A stretch of DNA of 64,000 nt from NCBI RefSeq assembly GCF_003315135.1, contig NZ_QNRK01000006.1:124001-188000 (forward strand), in the 5' to 3' direction. This document shows, in pieces, positions 25,767 through 34,817 of the stretch. The stretch is from Roseiarcus fermentans. GTDB lineage: Bacteria > Pseudomonadota > Alphaproteobacteria > Rhizobiales > Beijerinckiaceae. A program made the translations under genes and the position numbers. The notes under the pieces are model-generated. The model was not told the origin of the DNA. It did no database searches and was given only the letters and a program-made list of their open reading frames with translations. How positions within the stretch are numbered: the stretch's first letter is position 1; each line of letters begins with the position of its first letter.

Positions 25767-26696
25767 ATGCCATTCGGTCAGATCGAAGGGACGGACATTC
25801 TCGCGCTCGATCCGCGGTTCAAGCGGCTGTTCGCCGGTTACGTCCGGGTCGAGCGGCTGTGGACCGGCGCGGTCTGGAGCGAGGGGCCGGCCTGGTTCCC
25901 GGCCGGGCGCTATCTCGTCTGGTCGGACATCCCGAACAACCGCATGCTGCGCTGGTGCGAGGAGTCCGGCCAGGTGTCGGTGTTCCGGGCGCCGGCGAAC
26001 AATTCCAACGGCAACACGATCGACAACCAGGGGCGCCTCGTCACCTGCGAGCACCTGACGCGCCGGGTGACGCGAACCGAGGTCGACGGCTCGATCGTGG
26101 TCGTCGCCGATCGTTGGCGGGGCAAGCGGCTGAATTCCCCCAACGACGTCGTGGTGAAATCCGATGATTCGATCTGGTTCAGCGATCCGTCCTATGGCAT
26201 CGACAGCGACAACGAAGGCGACCGCGCCGAGCCGGAAATCGACGGCTGCCATGTCTATCGTGTCGACGCCAGCGGCGAGGTCGAACGGGTCGTCGACGGC
26301 ATGACGAGGCCGAACGGCCTCGCCTTCTCGCCCGACGAACGCTTCCTCTACGTCGCCGACACCGGCGCGACGCACAAGGAGAATGGGCCGAGGCATATCC
26401 GGCGGTTCGCCGTGGCGGCCGACGGCCGGAGCCTGAGCGGGGGCGAAGTGTTCGCCGAATCGACGGCCGGCCTGTTCGACGGGTTCCGCGTCGACCGCGA
26501 CGGGCGACTCTGGACCAGCGCCGGCGACGGCGTCCATTGCTACGATCCGGACGGGACCCTGATCGGCAAGATCCTGATCCCGGAAGCGGTCGCCAACGTC
26601 GCTTTCGGCGGCGCGAAGCGCAATCGCCTGTTCGTTTGCGGCACGAGTTCGCTCTATTCGGTCATGCTCATGACGAATGGCAGCCGGCTCGGCTGA
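25767..26696 (+). CDS. SMP-30/gluconolactonase-family protein
   Basis: A 309-residue beta-propeller lactonase-type protein. Family features are WSEGPAWFPAGRYLVWSDI (metal-ligand Glu), NSPNDVVVKSDDSIWFSDPSYGI (Asn) and RPNGLAFSPDERFLYVADTG (Asp), the divalent-metal site residues. It probably hydrolyses aldonolactones. GGGGAGGAGGG directly precedes ATG 25767. There is no signal peptide. It is followed by a dienelactone-hydrolase-like gene 112 bases on, so two lactone-type hydrolases lie side by side. Confidence 0.88.
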   Translation: MPFGQIEGTDILALDPRFKRLFAGYVRVERLWTGAVWSEGPAWFPAGRYLVWSDIPNNRMLRWCEESGQVSVFRAPANNSNGNTIDNQGRLVTCEHLTRRVTRTEVDGSIVVVADRWRGKRLNSPNDVVVKSDDSIWFSDPSYGIDSDNEGDRAEPEIDGCHVYRVDASGEVERVVDGMTRPNGLAFSPDERFLYVADTGATHKENGPRHIRRFAVAADGRSLSGGEVFAESTAGLFDGFRVDRDGRLWTSAGDGVHCYDPDGTLIGKILIPEAVANVAFGGAKRNRLFVCGTSSLYSVMLMTNGSRLG

Positions 26697-26808
26697 GACG
26701 CGCGAACGGGCTTGCCCCCGACCGCGCGCCCCATGTAGATCGTTCGACAGCCGCCGCGCGGCGGAAACCCGCGCGGCCGAGAGGATTCAGGAACGAAAGG
26801 GAGTGACA

Positions 26809-27486
26809 ATGGGGGCGACGATCACGTTCAAGCGTCCGGACGGCCGCGACGCGCAAGGCTATCTCGCCAATTCCAAGCGCGGCGACGCGCCGGGTCTGGT
26901 GGTCATCCAGGAATGGTGGGGTCTTTCGGAGCAGATCAAGGCGATCGTCGACCGCTTCGCGCTCGCCGGCTTCGACGCGCTGGCGCCCGATCTCTACAAC
27001 GGCGTCGTCGTCCCCTATCACGACGCCGAGGCGGCCGGGAAAGCGATGCAGGCGCTCGACTTCAAGGACGCGACGACCCAGACCGTGCGCGGCGCGGCGC
27101 AATACCTGAAGCAGAACGGCTCCAAGGTCGGCATCACCGGGTTCTGCATGGGCGGCGCGATCGCGGTCTTCGCCGCGGCGCACATCCGGGAATTCGTGGC
27201 CGCGGTCGCCTTCTACGGCCTGCCGCCGGCGGAGCTGGTCAAGCCCGCCGACGTGAAGATCCCCCTTCAGGGGCATTTCGCCAATCGCGACGACTACGTG
27301 ACCCCCGCCGCGGTCGAGGCGTTCGAAACCGGCCTCAAGGCGGCCGGCAAGGACTACGAGTTCTTCCGCTACGACGCCGATCACGCCTTCGCCAACGAGC
27401 AGCGCATGGCGGTGCACGACCGCCGCGCCGCGGAGCTCGCCTGGAGTCGGGCGATCGAGTTCTTCCACAAGCACCACTTCGCCTGA
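26809..27486 (+). CDS. Dienelactone hydrolase family protein
   Basis: A 225-residue alpha/beta hydrolase with the Cys-Asp-His triad of dienelactone hydrolases: Cys113 in TGFCMGGA, an Asp near residue 161 and His192 in YDADHAFAN. The Glu of VVIQEWWG (Glu36), which controls the nucleophile in this family, is also present. AAAGGGAG precedes ATG 26809. The family opens cyclic diene-lactones from ring-cleavage pathways, but many members act on other esters. No aromatic-degradation genes are adjacent. Confidence 0.88.
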   Translation: MGATITFKRPDGRDAQGYLANSKRGDAPGLVVIQEWWGLSEQIKAIVDRFALAGFDALAPDLYNGVVVPYHDAEAAGKAMQALDFKDATTQTVRGAAQYLKQNGSKVGITGFCMGGAIAVFAAAHIREFVAAVAFYGLPPAELVKPADVKIPLQGHFANRDDYVTPAAVEAFETGLKAAGKDYEFFRYDADHAFANEQRMAVHDRRAAELAWSRAIEFFHKHHFA

Positions 27487-27618
27487 CCGGGAGGCGAGCG
27501 GGCGCGCCTCGACCTCCGCGGCGAGGCCGCTCGCGTCGCCGCGGGGCTCGAAGGGCCGCGTCGACGCCCGCGACCGCGGGGCTCGGCGCGCGCGGTGTCG
27601 GGAGACGCGGGCGGGGCG

Positions 27619-27993
27619 TCAGGAGACGGCTTTTCGGCGGGGTCCGAGCTGACTCATGCGCCGGAGCTGGGCCGCCCCGGCGTGTTTGGGCAGTTTCTCG
27701 GCGATGCCGTAGGTCCGCTCGCGCCGGTCGAGTTCGCCCATGACCTCGCCGGGCGTCACGCCGGATTCCGCCCAGATGACGGCGAGGTGGTAGAGCATGT
27801 CGGCGCTCTCGAGGACGACGGACTCGCGGTTCATCTGGACGGCGTCGAGACCGACCTCGATCGCCTCCTCGACCAGCTTCTTGGCCATCTTCTGCACGCC
27901 GTCGCGGAACAGCTTCGAGGTGCGCGACACCGACGGATTGCGGTCGCGCGCTTCCAGCACAGCGGCGAACAGCCTGTCCAGCGAGTCAGCCAT
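27619..27993 (-). CDS. hisE: Phosphoribosyl-ATP diphosphatase
   Basis: A 124-residue MazG-fold enzyme that converts phosphoribosyl-ATP to phosphoribosyl-AMP in histidine synthesis. The metal-binding pattern is in KLVEEAIEVGLDA and the paired helix has VLESADMLYHLAV. The length fits the stand-alone alphaproteobacterial HisE, with a basic tail (LRRMSQLGPRRKAVS). No other his gene is in the window. It follows purQ on the same strand after 144 bases, which joins two PRPP-consuming pathways, perhaps incidentally. Confidence 0.9.
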   Translation of the reverse strand: MADSLDRLFAAVLEARDRNPSVSRTSKLFRDGVQKMAKKLVEEAIEVGLDAVQMNRESVVLESADMLYHLAVIWAESGVTPGEVMGELDRRERTYGIAEKLPKHAGAAQLRRMSQLGPRRKAVS

Positions 27994-28137
27994 GATCCAT
28001 CGCCCACCTCAGTCGATTCGGAATGTGACGTCGAGCGGCCGACAGTGCGCGGCCAACGTTGACGCACGATGACAAGTCGCCGCCGTCCTCGAAGATTTCG
28101 CGGCGGGGACGAAAAATCCTGTGGATGAGCGGCGGCT

Positions 28138-28821
28138 TCAACCCGCCAGGGCCTCGAACAGGGGCCGGCCGTCGATCCCGCCGACGAGCGGATCGATCAG
28201 GTTCTCCGGGTGCGGCATCAGCCCGAGCACGTTGAACCGGCTGTTGAACACGCCGGCGATGTTGCGTTGCGATCCGTTCGGATTGGCCGCTTGGTCGACG
28301 CGGCCCGATGCGTCGCAATAGCGGAACGCGATCTGGCCGGCGTCTTCGATCGCTTCGATCGTCGCGTCGTCGGCTTCGAAATTGCCTTCGCCGTGCGCGA
28401 TGGCGAACCGCGCCACCTGGCCTTCGGCGTAGCCACGGGTGAACGGCGTGCCGGCGTTCTCGACCCGCACATGCTGCATCCGGCACAGGAAGCGGCGGTT
28501 GGCGTTGCGCATCAGGACGCCGGGCAGGAGCCCCGCCTCGCACAGGATCTGGAAGCCGTTGCAGATGCCGAGCACCAGTCCGCCGCGCTCGGCGTGACGG
28601 GCGACCGCGCGCATGGCCGGCGACCGCGCCGCGATTGCGCCGCAGCGCAGATAGTCGCCGTAGGAGAAGCCGCCGGGCAGGACGACGAGGTCGGTTCCCG
28701 GCGGCAGGTCGGGCTCGGCGTGCCACACGATCGCAGGCGCGGCGCCGGAGGCGGCCCGCAGCGCCCGGGCCGCGTCCTGTTCGCGATTGGAGCCGGGAAA
28801 GAGAATGACCGCGGACTTCAT
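28138..28821 (-). CDS. purQ: Phosphoribosylformylglycinamidine synthase, glutaminase subunit
   Basis: A 227-residue class I glutamine amidotransferase that supplies ammonia to PurL. Catalytic Cys87 is in LVLGICNGFQIL, with His204 and Glu206 in LMPHPEN. ATG 28821 gives the canonical start KSAVILFPGSN; upstream codons overlap purS. It lies five bases after purS, and the PurS-PurQ pair assembles with the large subunit. purL is not found in this window, so the complex is completed from elsewhere. Confidence 0.95.
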   Translation of the reverse strand: MKSAVILFPGSNREQDAARALRAASGAAPAIVWHAEPDLPPGTDLVVLPGGFSYGDYLRCGAIAARSPAMRAVARHAERGGLVLGICNGFQILCEAGLLPGVLMRNANRRFLCRMQHVRVENAGTPFTRGYAEGQVARFAIAHGEGNFEADDATIEAIEDAGQIAFRYCDASGRVDQAANPNGSQRNIAGVFNSRFNVLGLMPHPENLIDPLVGGIDGRPLFEALAG

Positions 28822-28826
28822 CGGGC

Positions 28827-29066
28827 TCAGGCGATCTCGACCGAGTAGTTCTCGACGATGGTGTTGGCGAGAAGGCGCTCGCACGCCTCGTTCAGCGTCT
28901 TGCGGGCGCTGTCGCGGTCCTCGCCGTCGATCTCGACGTCGAACACCTTGCCCTGCCGGACGGACCCGATCCCGGCGATCGAAAGCGACCGCAACGCGCC
29001 TTCGATCGCCTTGCCTTGCGGATCGAGCACCCCGGTCTTCAGCGTGACGACGACGCGAGCTTTCAC
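28827..29066 (-). CDS. purS: Phosphoribosylformylglycinamidine synthase subunit PurS
   Basis: A 79-residue small subunit (KARVVVTLKTGVLDPQGKAI, then VRQGKVFDVEIDG) that bridges PurL and PurQ. The length is typical. It begins 19 bases after the ptsN stop on the same strand and is followed by purQ, so the PTS-Ntr and purine genes appear to share a transcript here. Confidence 0.94.
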   Translation of the reverse strand: MKARVVVTLKTGVLDPQGKAIEGALRSLSIAGIGSVRQGKVFDVEIDGEDRDSARKTLNEACERLLANTIVENYSVEIA

Positions 29067-29085
29067 CTCTGGTTCTCCGAATGTG

Positions 29086-29550
29086 TCAGGCGGCGTTGGA
29101 CGCCGGTCCCATGGTCAGCAGCGCATACAGCGCCGCGGGGTCGCGGGTCGAACGCAGCTGCGCGGCGACGGCGCCGTTGCGCAGCAGGCGGGCGATCGAG
29201 GCCAGCGCCTTGAGGTGATCGGCGCCGGCGGACTCGGGGGCGACCAGCATGAAGATCAGGTCCACCTGCAGCCCGTCGGGCGCTTCGAAGTCGATCGGGC
29301 GTTCGAGCCGGGCGAAGACGCCGAACAGCCGCTCGCACTTGGCGAGCTTGCCGTGCGGAATGGCGACGCCGTCGCCGACGCCGGTCGAGCCCAGCCGCTC
29401 CCGCTGCAGGAGCGCGTCGAAGATTTCGCGGGACGGCAGACCCGACACGGCGGCGGCGCGCTCGCTCATCTCCTGGAGCGCCTGCTTCTTGCCGTTCACC
29501 CGCAAGGCGGGGAGGACGGCGTCCGGTTTGATGAGTTCGGATAGCGACAT
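29086..29550 (-). CDS. ptsN: PTS IIA-like nitrogen-regulatory protein
   Basis: A 154-residue EIIA-Ntr with the phosphorylated His66 in VGDGVAIPHGKL. It receives phosphate from PtsP/NPr and modulates nitrogen, potassium and other regulation in the cytosol. ATG 29550 matches the normal family start (SLSELIKPDAVLPAL). It is preceded by hpf and rpoN in the standard order and followed unusually by purS. No hairpin is evident in the short gaps, so the three regulators are probably co-transcribed. Confidence 0.94.
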   Translation of the reverse strand: MSLSELIKPDAVLPALRVNGKKQALQEMSERAAAVSGLPSREIFDALLQRERLGSTGVGDGVAIPHGKLAKCERLFGVFARLERPIDFEAPDGLQVDLIFMLVAPESAGADHLKALASIARLLRNGAVAAQLRSTRDPAALYALLTMGPASNAA

Positions 29551-29597
29551 GTCCGTCCTAGAGCTTCGGCGACCGTCCCTGTCCCCATGGATCGCCG

Positions 29598-30170
29598 TCA
29601 GTGCGGGTCGAGCCAACCGATCGCTCCATCCCTGCGCCGATAAACGATGTTCACCCGCCCGCTGCCGGCATGGGCGAAGACGACGACCGGCGCGCCGGTC
29701 AGGTCGAGTTCGGCGACCGCCGATGCGACCGACATGGCCTTCAACGCCTCCGTCCCCTCCGCGACCACGGCGGGTTTGAAACCCTCGGCGGGCTCGACGT
29801 CGTCGGTCGGCTGCTCGACCACGTAGTTCGACACGGTAACCGGGCTTTGCGTCTGGCCGACGACATCCGCGCCGCCGGAGCGGCCCTTGATTCGCTGCTT
29901 GTAACGGCGAAGCCGCCCCTCGATCTTGTCGGCGGCGTTCTCGAAACACGGATAGGGCTCATGAGCGTGGCCTTCGGCGTGAAGACTCACGCCCGAACTC
30001 AGCCGCAGGCTGCAGTCGGATCGGTAACCCGACCCTTCGCGGGCGATCACCACGTGGCCGCTGACCGAGCCGGTGAAGTAGCGGGAGACCATTCCTTCGA
30101 CTTTGCTCATGACATGCTGACGCAAAGATTCCCCGATGTCGAGGTTCTTACCGGATACTCTCAGTGTCAT
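29598..30170 (-). CDS. hpf: Ribosome hibernation promoting factor, long form
   Basis: A 190-residue long HPF. The N-terminal S30AE domain is TLRVSGKNLDIGESLRQHV through EGRLRRYKQR, followed by a linker and a C-terminal dimerisation domain (VVFAHAGSGRVNIVYRRRDG). Long HPF dimerises 70S ribosomes into 100S particles in resting cells. It sits between rpoN and ptsN as in other Proteobacteria. Confidence 0.93.
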   Translation of the reverse strand: MTLRVSGKNLDIGESLRQHVMSKVEGMVSRYFTGSVSGHVVIAREGSGYRSDCSLRLSSGVSLHAEGHAHEPYPCFENAADKIEGRLRRYKQRIKGRSGGADVVGQTQSPVTVSNYVVEQPTDDVEPAEGFKPAVVAEGTEALKAMSVASAVAELDLTGAPVVVFAHAGSGRVNIVYRRRDGAIGWLDPH

Positions 30171-30368
30171 CGATTGCTGGCCTTGTGATCCCGGCGAGTT
30201 CGTGTGGTCTTCATCGCCGCTCGTTTCCCGCGCCTCGCGGCGCGCCTTCGGTTCAGCCCCGCTGCGGGCTCGTCCACCGCCCGGCCCCTCCGGAAATTAG
30301 CGTTAGGAGTCTGTCGCCGCCGTGTCAATCGCTGGCGCAAACCGTTGTTTTGGAGAAACAATCCACGC

Positions 30369-31943
30369 TCACGCCTCGGCCGGAAAGGAATCGCCGCGCG
30401 CCCGCGGCGACCCGACCGGCGACATTTTCATCTTGCGGCGCTCGACGGAGGACGGGATCCTCAGGCTGTCGCGGTATTTCGCCACCGTGCGGCGGGCCAC
30501 CACGATGTCGACCTTGCGCAGCCGCTCGACGATGCTGTCGTCGCTGAGGACGTCGCCGGGGTCCTCCTCGTCGATCATCTGGCGGATGCGCTGCCGCACC
30601 GCTTCGGCCGAATGGGACTCGCCCGAATCGGCGGAGGCGATCGCGGCGGTGAAGAAATACTTCATCTCGAACAGGCCCCGCGGCGTCTGGATGAACTTGT
30701 GCGCGGTCGCGCGCGACACGGTCGATTCATGCACGCCGATCGCCTCGCCGATCATCTTCAGGTTCAAGGGTCTCAGCGCGGAGACCCCCTCGACCAGAAA
30801 GGCGTCTTGCCGCCGCACGATCTCGCTCGCCACATTGAGAATGGTGCGGGCGCGCTGCTCGAGGCTTTTCGTCAGCCAGTTGGCCGACTGGAGTTGCGTC
30901 GAGACGTACTGCTTGTCTTCCTCGCGCGCCGCGCCGCGCCGGATCACGGCCGCATAGGTCTCGTTGACCAGGACGCGCGGCAGCGCCTGACTGTTGAGTT
31001 CGACTCGCCAGCTCCGGTCGGGCGCGGCGAACACATAGACGTCGGGAATGGCGGGCGCGCCGGGCAGGTCGCCGAACGCCCGGCCGGGCTTGGGCTCGAG
31101 GCGCCGGATCTCCGCGATCATGTCGGCGAGGTCCTCGTCGTCGACGCCGCACACCCTGCGCAGCAGGGCGAAGTCGCGGCGCGCAAGCGCCGGCAGATTG
31201 GCGATCATCGCCTGCATCGCCGGGTCGAAACGGTCGCGCTCGCGCAACTGCAGTTCGAGGCATTCCGCCAGGGTGCGGGCGAAGACGCCGGTCGGCTCCA
31301 GCGTCTGCATCTTGACCAGCACGGCCGCGACGGTGGGCCCGGTCGTCCCGAGCCGCTCGGCGATGTCATCGAGCGAGCCGATAAAATAGCCGGCCTGATC
31401 GAGTCCGTCGATCAGGGCCCGGCCGATCATCCGATCGACCGGGTCGATGAGAACGACGCCGGCCTGGCGCTCGAGATGCTCCTGCAGGGAAGCCGTCTCC
31501 GAGACATAGGCCTCGAGATCGGGCGCATCGCCCGAATTCGGTCCGCCGCCTCCGACCCCGGCCCACGAACCCGCCGAGAGCGCGTCCGCGGACGTGGGTC
31601 CGGCCGACGGCGCGGTCAGGTCGGCGTCGAACGCGTTTTCGATTTCGGTGCCCAGTTTGGCCGCCATCGCGCCGGGATCGGTGTCGAGCGAGTCGGACGC
31701 CCAGTCGCCGGGCTCGGCCGGACCTTCGCCGGCCGGCGCTTCCGCCGCGCCCTCGAGGCGCTCGGTCTCGCGCGTGTCATGGTCTTCGGCGCGTTCGAGA
31801 AGCGGATTGCTCGCCAGTTCGTTTTCGATGAAGGCGGCGAGCTCCATATTCGGCATCTGCAACAGCTTGATCGCCTGAAGCAGTTGCGGCGTCAGAACCA
31901 TCGTCTGACCCTGCCGCATCGTCAGTTTGGCCGAAAGCGCCAT
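30369..31943 (-). CDS. rpoN: RNA polymerase sigma-54 factor
   Basis: A 524-residue sigma-54. Region I is Gln/Leu-rich (LTPQLLQAIKLLQMPNMEL), region II is acidic and Ala-rich (about residues 55-140), and the C-terminal RpoN box reads ARRTVAKYRDSLRIPSS. It needs AAA+ activators for open-complex formation. hpf follows after 198 bases. Upstream of rpoN in many relatives lies lptB, but here the divergent ahcY gene is the neighbour. Confidence 0.95.
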   Translation of the reverse strand: MALSAKLTMRQGQTMVLTPQLLQAIKLLQMPNMELAAFIENELASNPLLERAEDHDTRETERLEGAAEAPAGEGPAEPGDWASDSLDTDPGAMAAKLGTEIENAFDADLTAPSAGPTSADALSAGSWAGVGGGGPNSGDAPDLEAYVSETASLQEHLERQAGVVLIDPVDRMIGRALIDGLDQAGYFIGSLDDIAERLGTTGPTVAAVLVKMQTLEPTGVFARTLAECLELQLRERDRFDPAMQAMIANLPALARRDFALLRRVCGVDDEDLADMIAEIRRLEPKPGRAFGDLPGAPAIPDVYVFAAPDRSWRVELNSQALPRVLVNETYAAVIRRGAAREEDKQYVSTQLQSANWLTKSLEQRARTILNVASEIVRRQDAFLVEGVSALRPLNLKMIGEAIGVHESTVSRATAHKFIQTPRGLFEMKYFFTAAIASADSGESHSAEAVRQRIRQMIDEEDPGDVLSDDSIVERLRKVDIVVARRTVAKYRDSLRIPSSVERRKMKMSPVGSPRARGDSFPAEA

Positions 31944-32130
31944 CGAACCCCTGCCGCCGTTGCGCTGCCGTCGCCCGCGCGCCTCGACACGCGGCGCGGT
32001 TCTTGCATTTGTCAGACTGAGCTATAGCACGCGGTGGGCCTTCGCCCAGATAAACATTATGCGACAAATCGACAACGTAGAGGGAGGGAGCAGAGGAGCC
32101 GCGCGGGCCTGAGCGCGGCGACCTGAAAAC

Positions 32131-32152
32131 CATATAAAGACTTGCTTATATG
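32131..32152. promoter_or_regulatory. 22-bp palindrome upstream of ahcY (putative SahR operator)
   Basis: CATATAA-N8-TTATATG, a perfect 7-bp inverted repeat 64 bases before the ahcY start. AT-rich palindromes of this type upstream of ahcY and methionine-cycle genes are bound by the ArsR-family regulator SahR in Proteobacteria, which senses S-adenosylhomocysteine. No sahR gene is in the window. Assignment is by position and symmetry. Confidence 0.5.
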
Positions 32153-32216
32153 TTTATTGCGCTATGCGGCTTCCGCTGATATGGGAACGCCGGACCACAA
32201 CCGGGACATGGACGCA

Positions 32217-33620
32217 ATGACCAAAGCCGCCGACTACACCGTCGCCGACATCGGCCTTGCCGCCTTCGGGCGCAAGGAAATCGCCATCGCCGAGACCGAA
32301 ATGCCGGGCCTGATGGCGACCCGCGCCGAATACGCCGCCTCGCAGCCGCTGAAGGGCGCGCGCGTCGCGGGCTCGCTCCACATGACCATCCAGACCGCCG
32401 TCCTGATCGAGACGCTGAAGGCGCTCGGCACCGACGTCCGCTGGGCCTCGTGCAACATCTATTCGACCCAGGACCACGCCGCCGCCGCGATCGCCGCCAG
32501 CGGCACCCCGGTGTTCGCCGTCAAGGGCGAGAGCCTCAAGGACTACTGGGACTATACCCACCGCATCTTCGAGTGGGCCGACGGCGGCGCGCCGAACATG
32601 ATCCTCGACGACGGCGGCGACGCGACGGCGCTGATTCATCTCGGCCTGCGCGCCGAGCAGGGCGACACGGCCTTCCTCGATCACGCGACCAACGAGGAAG
32701 AGGAGGTGCTGTTCGCCGCGATCAAGGCGCGGCTCGCGAGCAGCCCCGGTTGGTACAAGAAGAACGCCGAGGCGATCCGCGGCGTGACCGAGGAGACGAC
32801 GACGGGCGTCCACCGGCTCTATCTGATGGCCAAGGAGGGCAAGCTCCTGTGGCCGGCGATCAACGTCAACGACAGCGTCACCAAGTCGAAATTCGACAAT
32901 CTCTACGGCTGCCGCGAATCGCTGGTCGACGGCATCCGCCGCGGCACCGACGTGATGATGGCCGGCAAGGTGGCGATGGTCGCGGGCTTCGGCGACGTCG
33001 GCAAGGGCTCGGCGGCTTCGCTGCGCAACGCCGGCTGCCGCGTCATGGTGTCGGAGGTCGATCCGATCTGCGCGCTCCAGGCGGCGATGGAAGGCTACGA
33101 GGTCGTGACGATGGAGGACGCGGCGCCCCGCGCCGACATCTTCGTCACCGCCACCGGCAACGTCGACGTCATCACGCTCGACCACATGCGCGCGATGCAC
33201 GACCGGGCGATCGTGTGCAACATCGGCCACTTCGACTCGGAGATCCAGGTCGCCTCCCTGCGCAACTACAAGTGGAACAACATCAAGCCGCAGGTCGACG
33301 AGATCGAGTTCCCCGACGGCAAGAAGATCATCCTTCTGTCCGAGGGGCGGCTCGTCAATCTCGGCAACGCGACCGGCCACCCGTCGTTCGTGATGTCGGC
33401 CTCGTTCACCAATCAGACGCTGGCCCAGATCGAGCTCTTCACCAAGCCCGGCCAGTACGACAAGCAGGTCTATACGCTGCCCAAGCACCTGGACGAAAAG
33501 GTCGCCTCGCTCCACCTCGCCAAGGTCGGGGCCAAGCTGACCAAGATGTCGGACGAGCAGGCCAAGTACCTCGGCCTGTCGAAGACCGGCCCGTTCAAGC
33601 CGGAGACGTATCGGTACTGA
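32217..33620 (+). CDS. ahcY: Adenosylhomocysteinase
   Basis: A 467-residue SAH hydrolase that splits S-adenosylhomocysteine into adenosine and homocysteine in the methyl cycle. It shows [15 protein letters not shown] near the N-terminus, the NAD-binding [10 protein letters not shown] near residue 257 and the C-terminal [19 protein letters not shown] 32217 gives the usual start; ATG 32208 is three codons upstream. It is divergent from rpoN, with the CATATAA palindrome in the shared upstream region. The broken TIR gene overlaps its last 26 bases on the other strand. Confidence 0.96.
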   Translation: MTKAADYTVADIGLAAFGRKEIAIAETEMPGLMATRAEYAASQPLKGARVAGSLHMTIQTAVLIETLKALGTDVRWASCNIYSTQDHAAAAIAASGTPVFAVKGESLKDYWDYTHRIFEWADGGAPNMILDDGGDATALIHLGLRAEQGDTAFLDHATNEEEEVLFAAIKARLASSPGWYKKNAEAIRGVTEETTTGVHRLYLMAKEGKLLWPAINVNDSVTKSKFDNLYGCRESLVDGIRRGTDVMMAGKVAMVAGFGDVGKGSAASLRNAGCRVMVSEVDPICALQAAMEGYEVVTMEDAAPRADIFVTATGNVDVITLDHMRAMHDRAIVCNIGHFDSEIQVASLRNYKWNNIKPQVDEIEFPDGKKIILLSEGRLVNLGNATGHPSFVMSASFTNQTLAQIELFTKPGQYDKQVYTLPKHLDEKVASLHLAKVGAKLTKMSDEQAKYLGLSKTGPFKPETYRY

Positions 33621-34001
33621 GGGCGTAAAGGCCCACAACGGGGTTGCAGGACGGCCGGCGGTCGGTGCGAGGGAACGCGTCCGCCGCCGGTTTCCCGGCG
33701 GCGGCGCTTCCCGCGTCGCGGACAGGCCCGCATCGCGACTCCTGTCGTCGAAGCCGCGCCAAAGCGCCCTTGGCGTCTGCGACCCCTGATCGGCCACCTT
33801 CCGGCGCCAAGACGACGAGCGCGCCGCGCTCGCCGACGCGGTTCGCCAGCGCCGCGATGAAATCGACTCCGGGGCCGACGCCGTCGACGTCGAAAAGCCC
33901 CGCCCCGCGCCCCGGCCGGCTCACGAGGCGGTCGGAGATCCGCCCCCGGCGGCGCCGGGCGAGTCCTCTTGCCGATGGCTGATGAAGACGCCCCCCGGCA
34001 T
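33595..34001 (-). pseudogene. Broken TIR-domain gene
   Basis: From ATG 34001, preceded by GAGGA at 7-base spacing, the frame reads MPGGVFISHRQEDSPGAAG, the beta-A strand and box 1 of a TIR domain, then stops at TGA after 26 codons. Shifting frame at the G5 run (about 33942-33951) restores RISDRLVSRPGR and FDVDGVGPGVDFIAAL, the following TIR blocks, then RGALVVLAPEGG. Two extra bases or one missing base explains the break. The Glu expected after the DF block, catalytic in NADase TIRs, is absent. Sequence past about 33740 has no TIR match. Such domains occur in bacterial defence and effector proteins. Confidence 0.65.
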
Positions 34002-34478
34002 CCTGATGTCCTCGCGCGTTTTCGGGATGGCAGCGCAGGTCGCACATTCACATAAAGTTAATGTCGATTTTGACGCTATTTCTGTAAGTTAATTCCGGAA
34101 GAATGTTTGGCGCGACCATCCCCGGCCGAAAGCAACGATGTCTTGCAAAGCGCCCTTGTGCGTTGTACTCTATCTGTTCCCACCGAAAGGCGCTCCATGG
34201 CCGCTTTTCCAGACATCGTCGCCGTCGGCTCCTCCGCCCGACCGCGCGGATCCGACCTGTGCCGGCCGGCCCGCAGGATGGCCGCCGTTCCGCCGCTTGT
34301 CGCCGGGCCGATCAAGCCGGGCGCTGCGTGCGCCGGCAACGCCCGAGCCGGCCGCAAGCGCTGCGATCGCGGCGCTCAACGGGAGGGCGCCTGTCCCGGG
34401 CGGCGGGACGCCGCCCCACCCGGGCGCGCCCTGTCCGGCTCATCGCGAACACCCACCCCCGGGAGTCGCCATGCGCCC
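34002..34478 (+). other. Intergenic region with no convincing gene
   Basis: No reading frame here has a recognisable domain. A frame starting at ATG 34197 begins AAFPDIVAVGSSA, which resembles the first residues of CheB-type methylesterases, but the similarity ends there. It may be a tiny relic or coincidence. The 225-bp repeat follows immediately. Confidence 0.4.
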
Positions 34479-34703
34479 GTAACTCCCAAGCCGGCAGCGA
34501 ACAGCGCCGTCATCGCGAGCGAAGCGAAGCGATCCAGTGCCGCTGGGCCGCTGTCGCGCCCTCTGGTCGCCCGCCGCCCTTCGTTGCGAGCAGAAGACGG
34601 GGCTATTTTTTCCGCGGGAAGCAAGCGGCGGCATGGATTGCTTCGTCCCCCCGGGCTCTTCGACCCGGGGGTTGCTCCTCGCAATGACGGGGTTGGGAGT
34701 GAC
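34479..34703. repeat. 225-bp dispersed repeat with terminal inverted repeats, copy 2
   Basis: Same length, order and orientation as the copy at 22416-22640. It starts GTAACTCCCAAGCCGGC and ends GGGGTTGGGAGTGAC, with the inner CGTCATCGCGAG and CGCAATGACGG arms. The interior differs by scattered substitutions and small compensating changes. It lies in a gene-poor stretch between the TIR relic and the HEAT-repeat gene. Confidence 0.75.
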
Positions 34704-34817
34704 ATGCGCCCGGAAATTTCGCTGCAAAGCCTTGAAAACGTTCGATTCGCGCCCGGATCAAAGCGCCTCGGGTTCGCCCTCCGCCCGCATCCTGCGGGTT
34801 GACCCGAGCTTCGCCCG

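Noticed and set aside
34197-34480. Frame beginning AAFPDIVAVGSSA, like the first residues of CheB methylesterases
   Set aside because: Similarity covers about 12 residues only and the following sequence has no CheB features.
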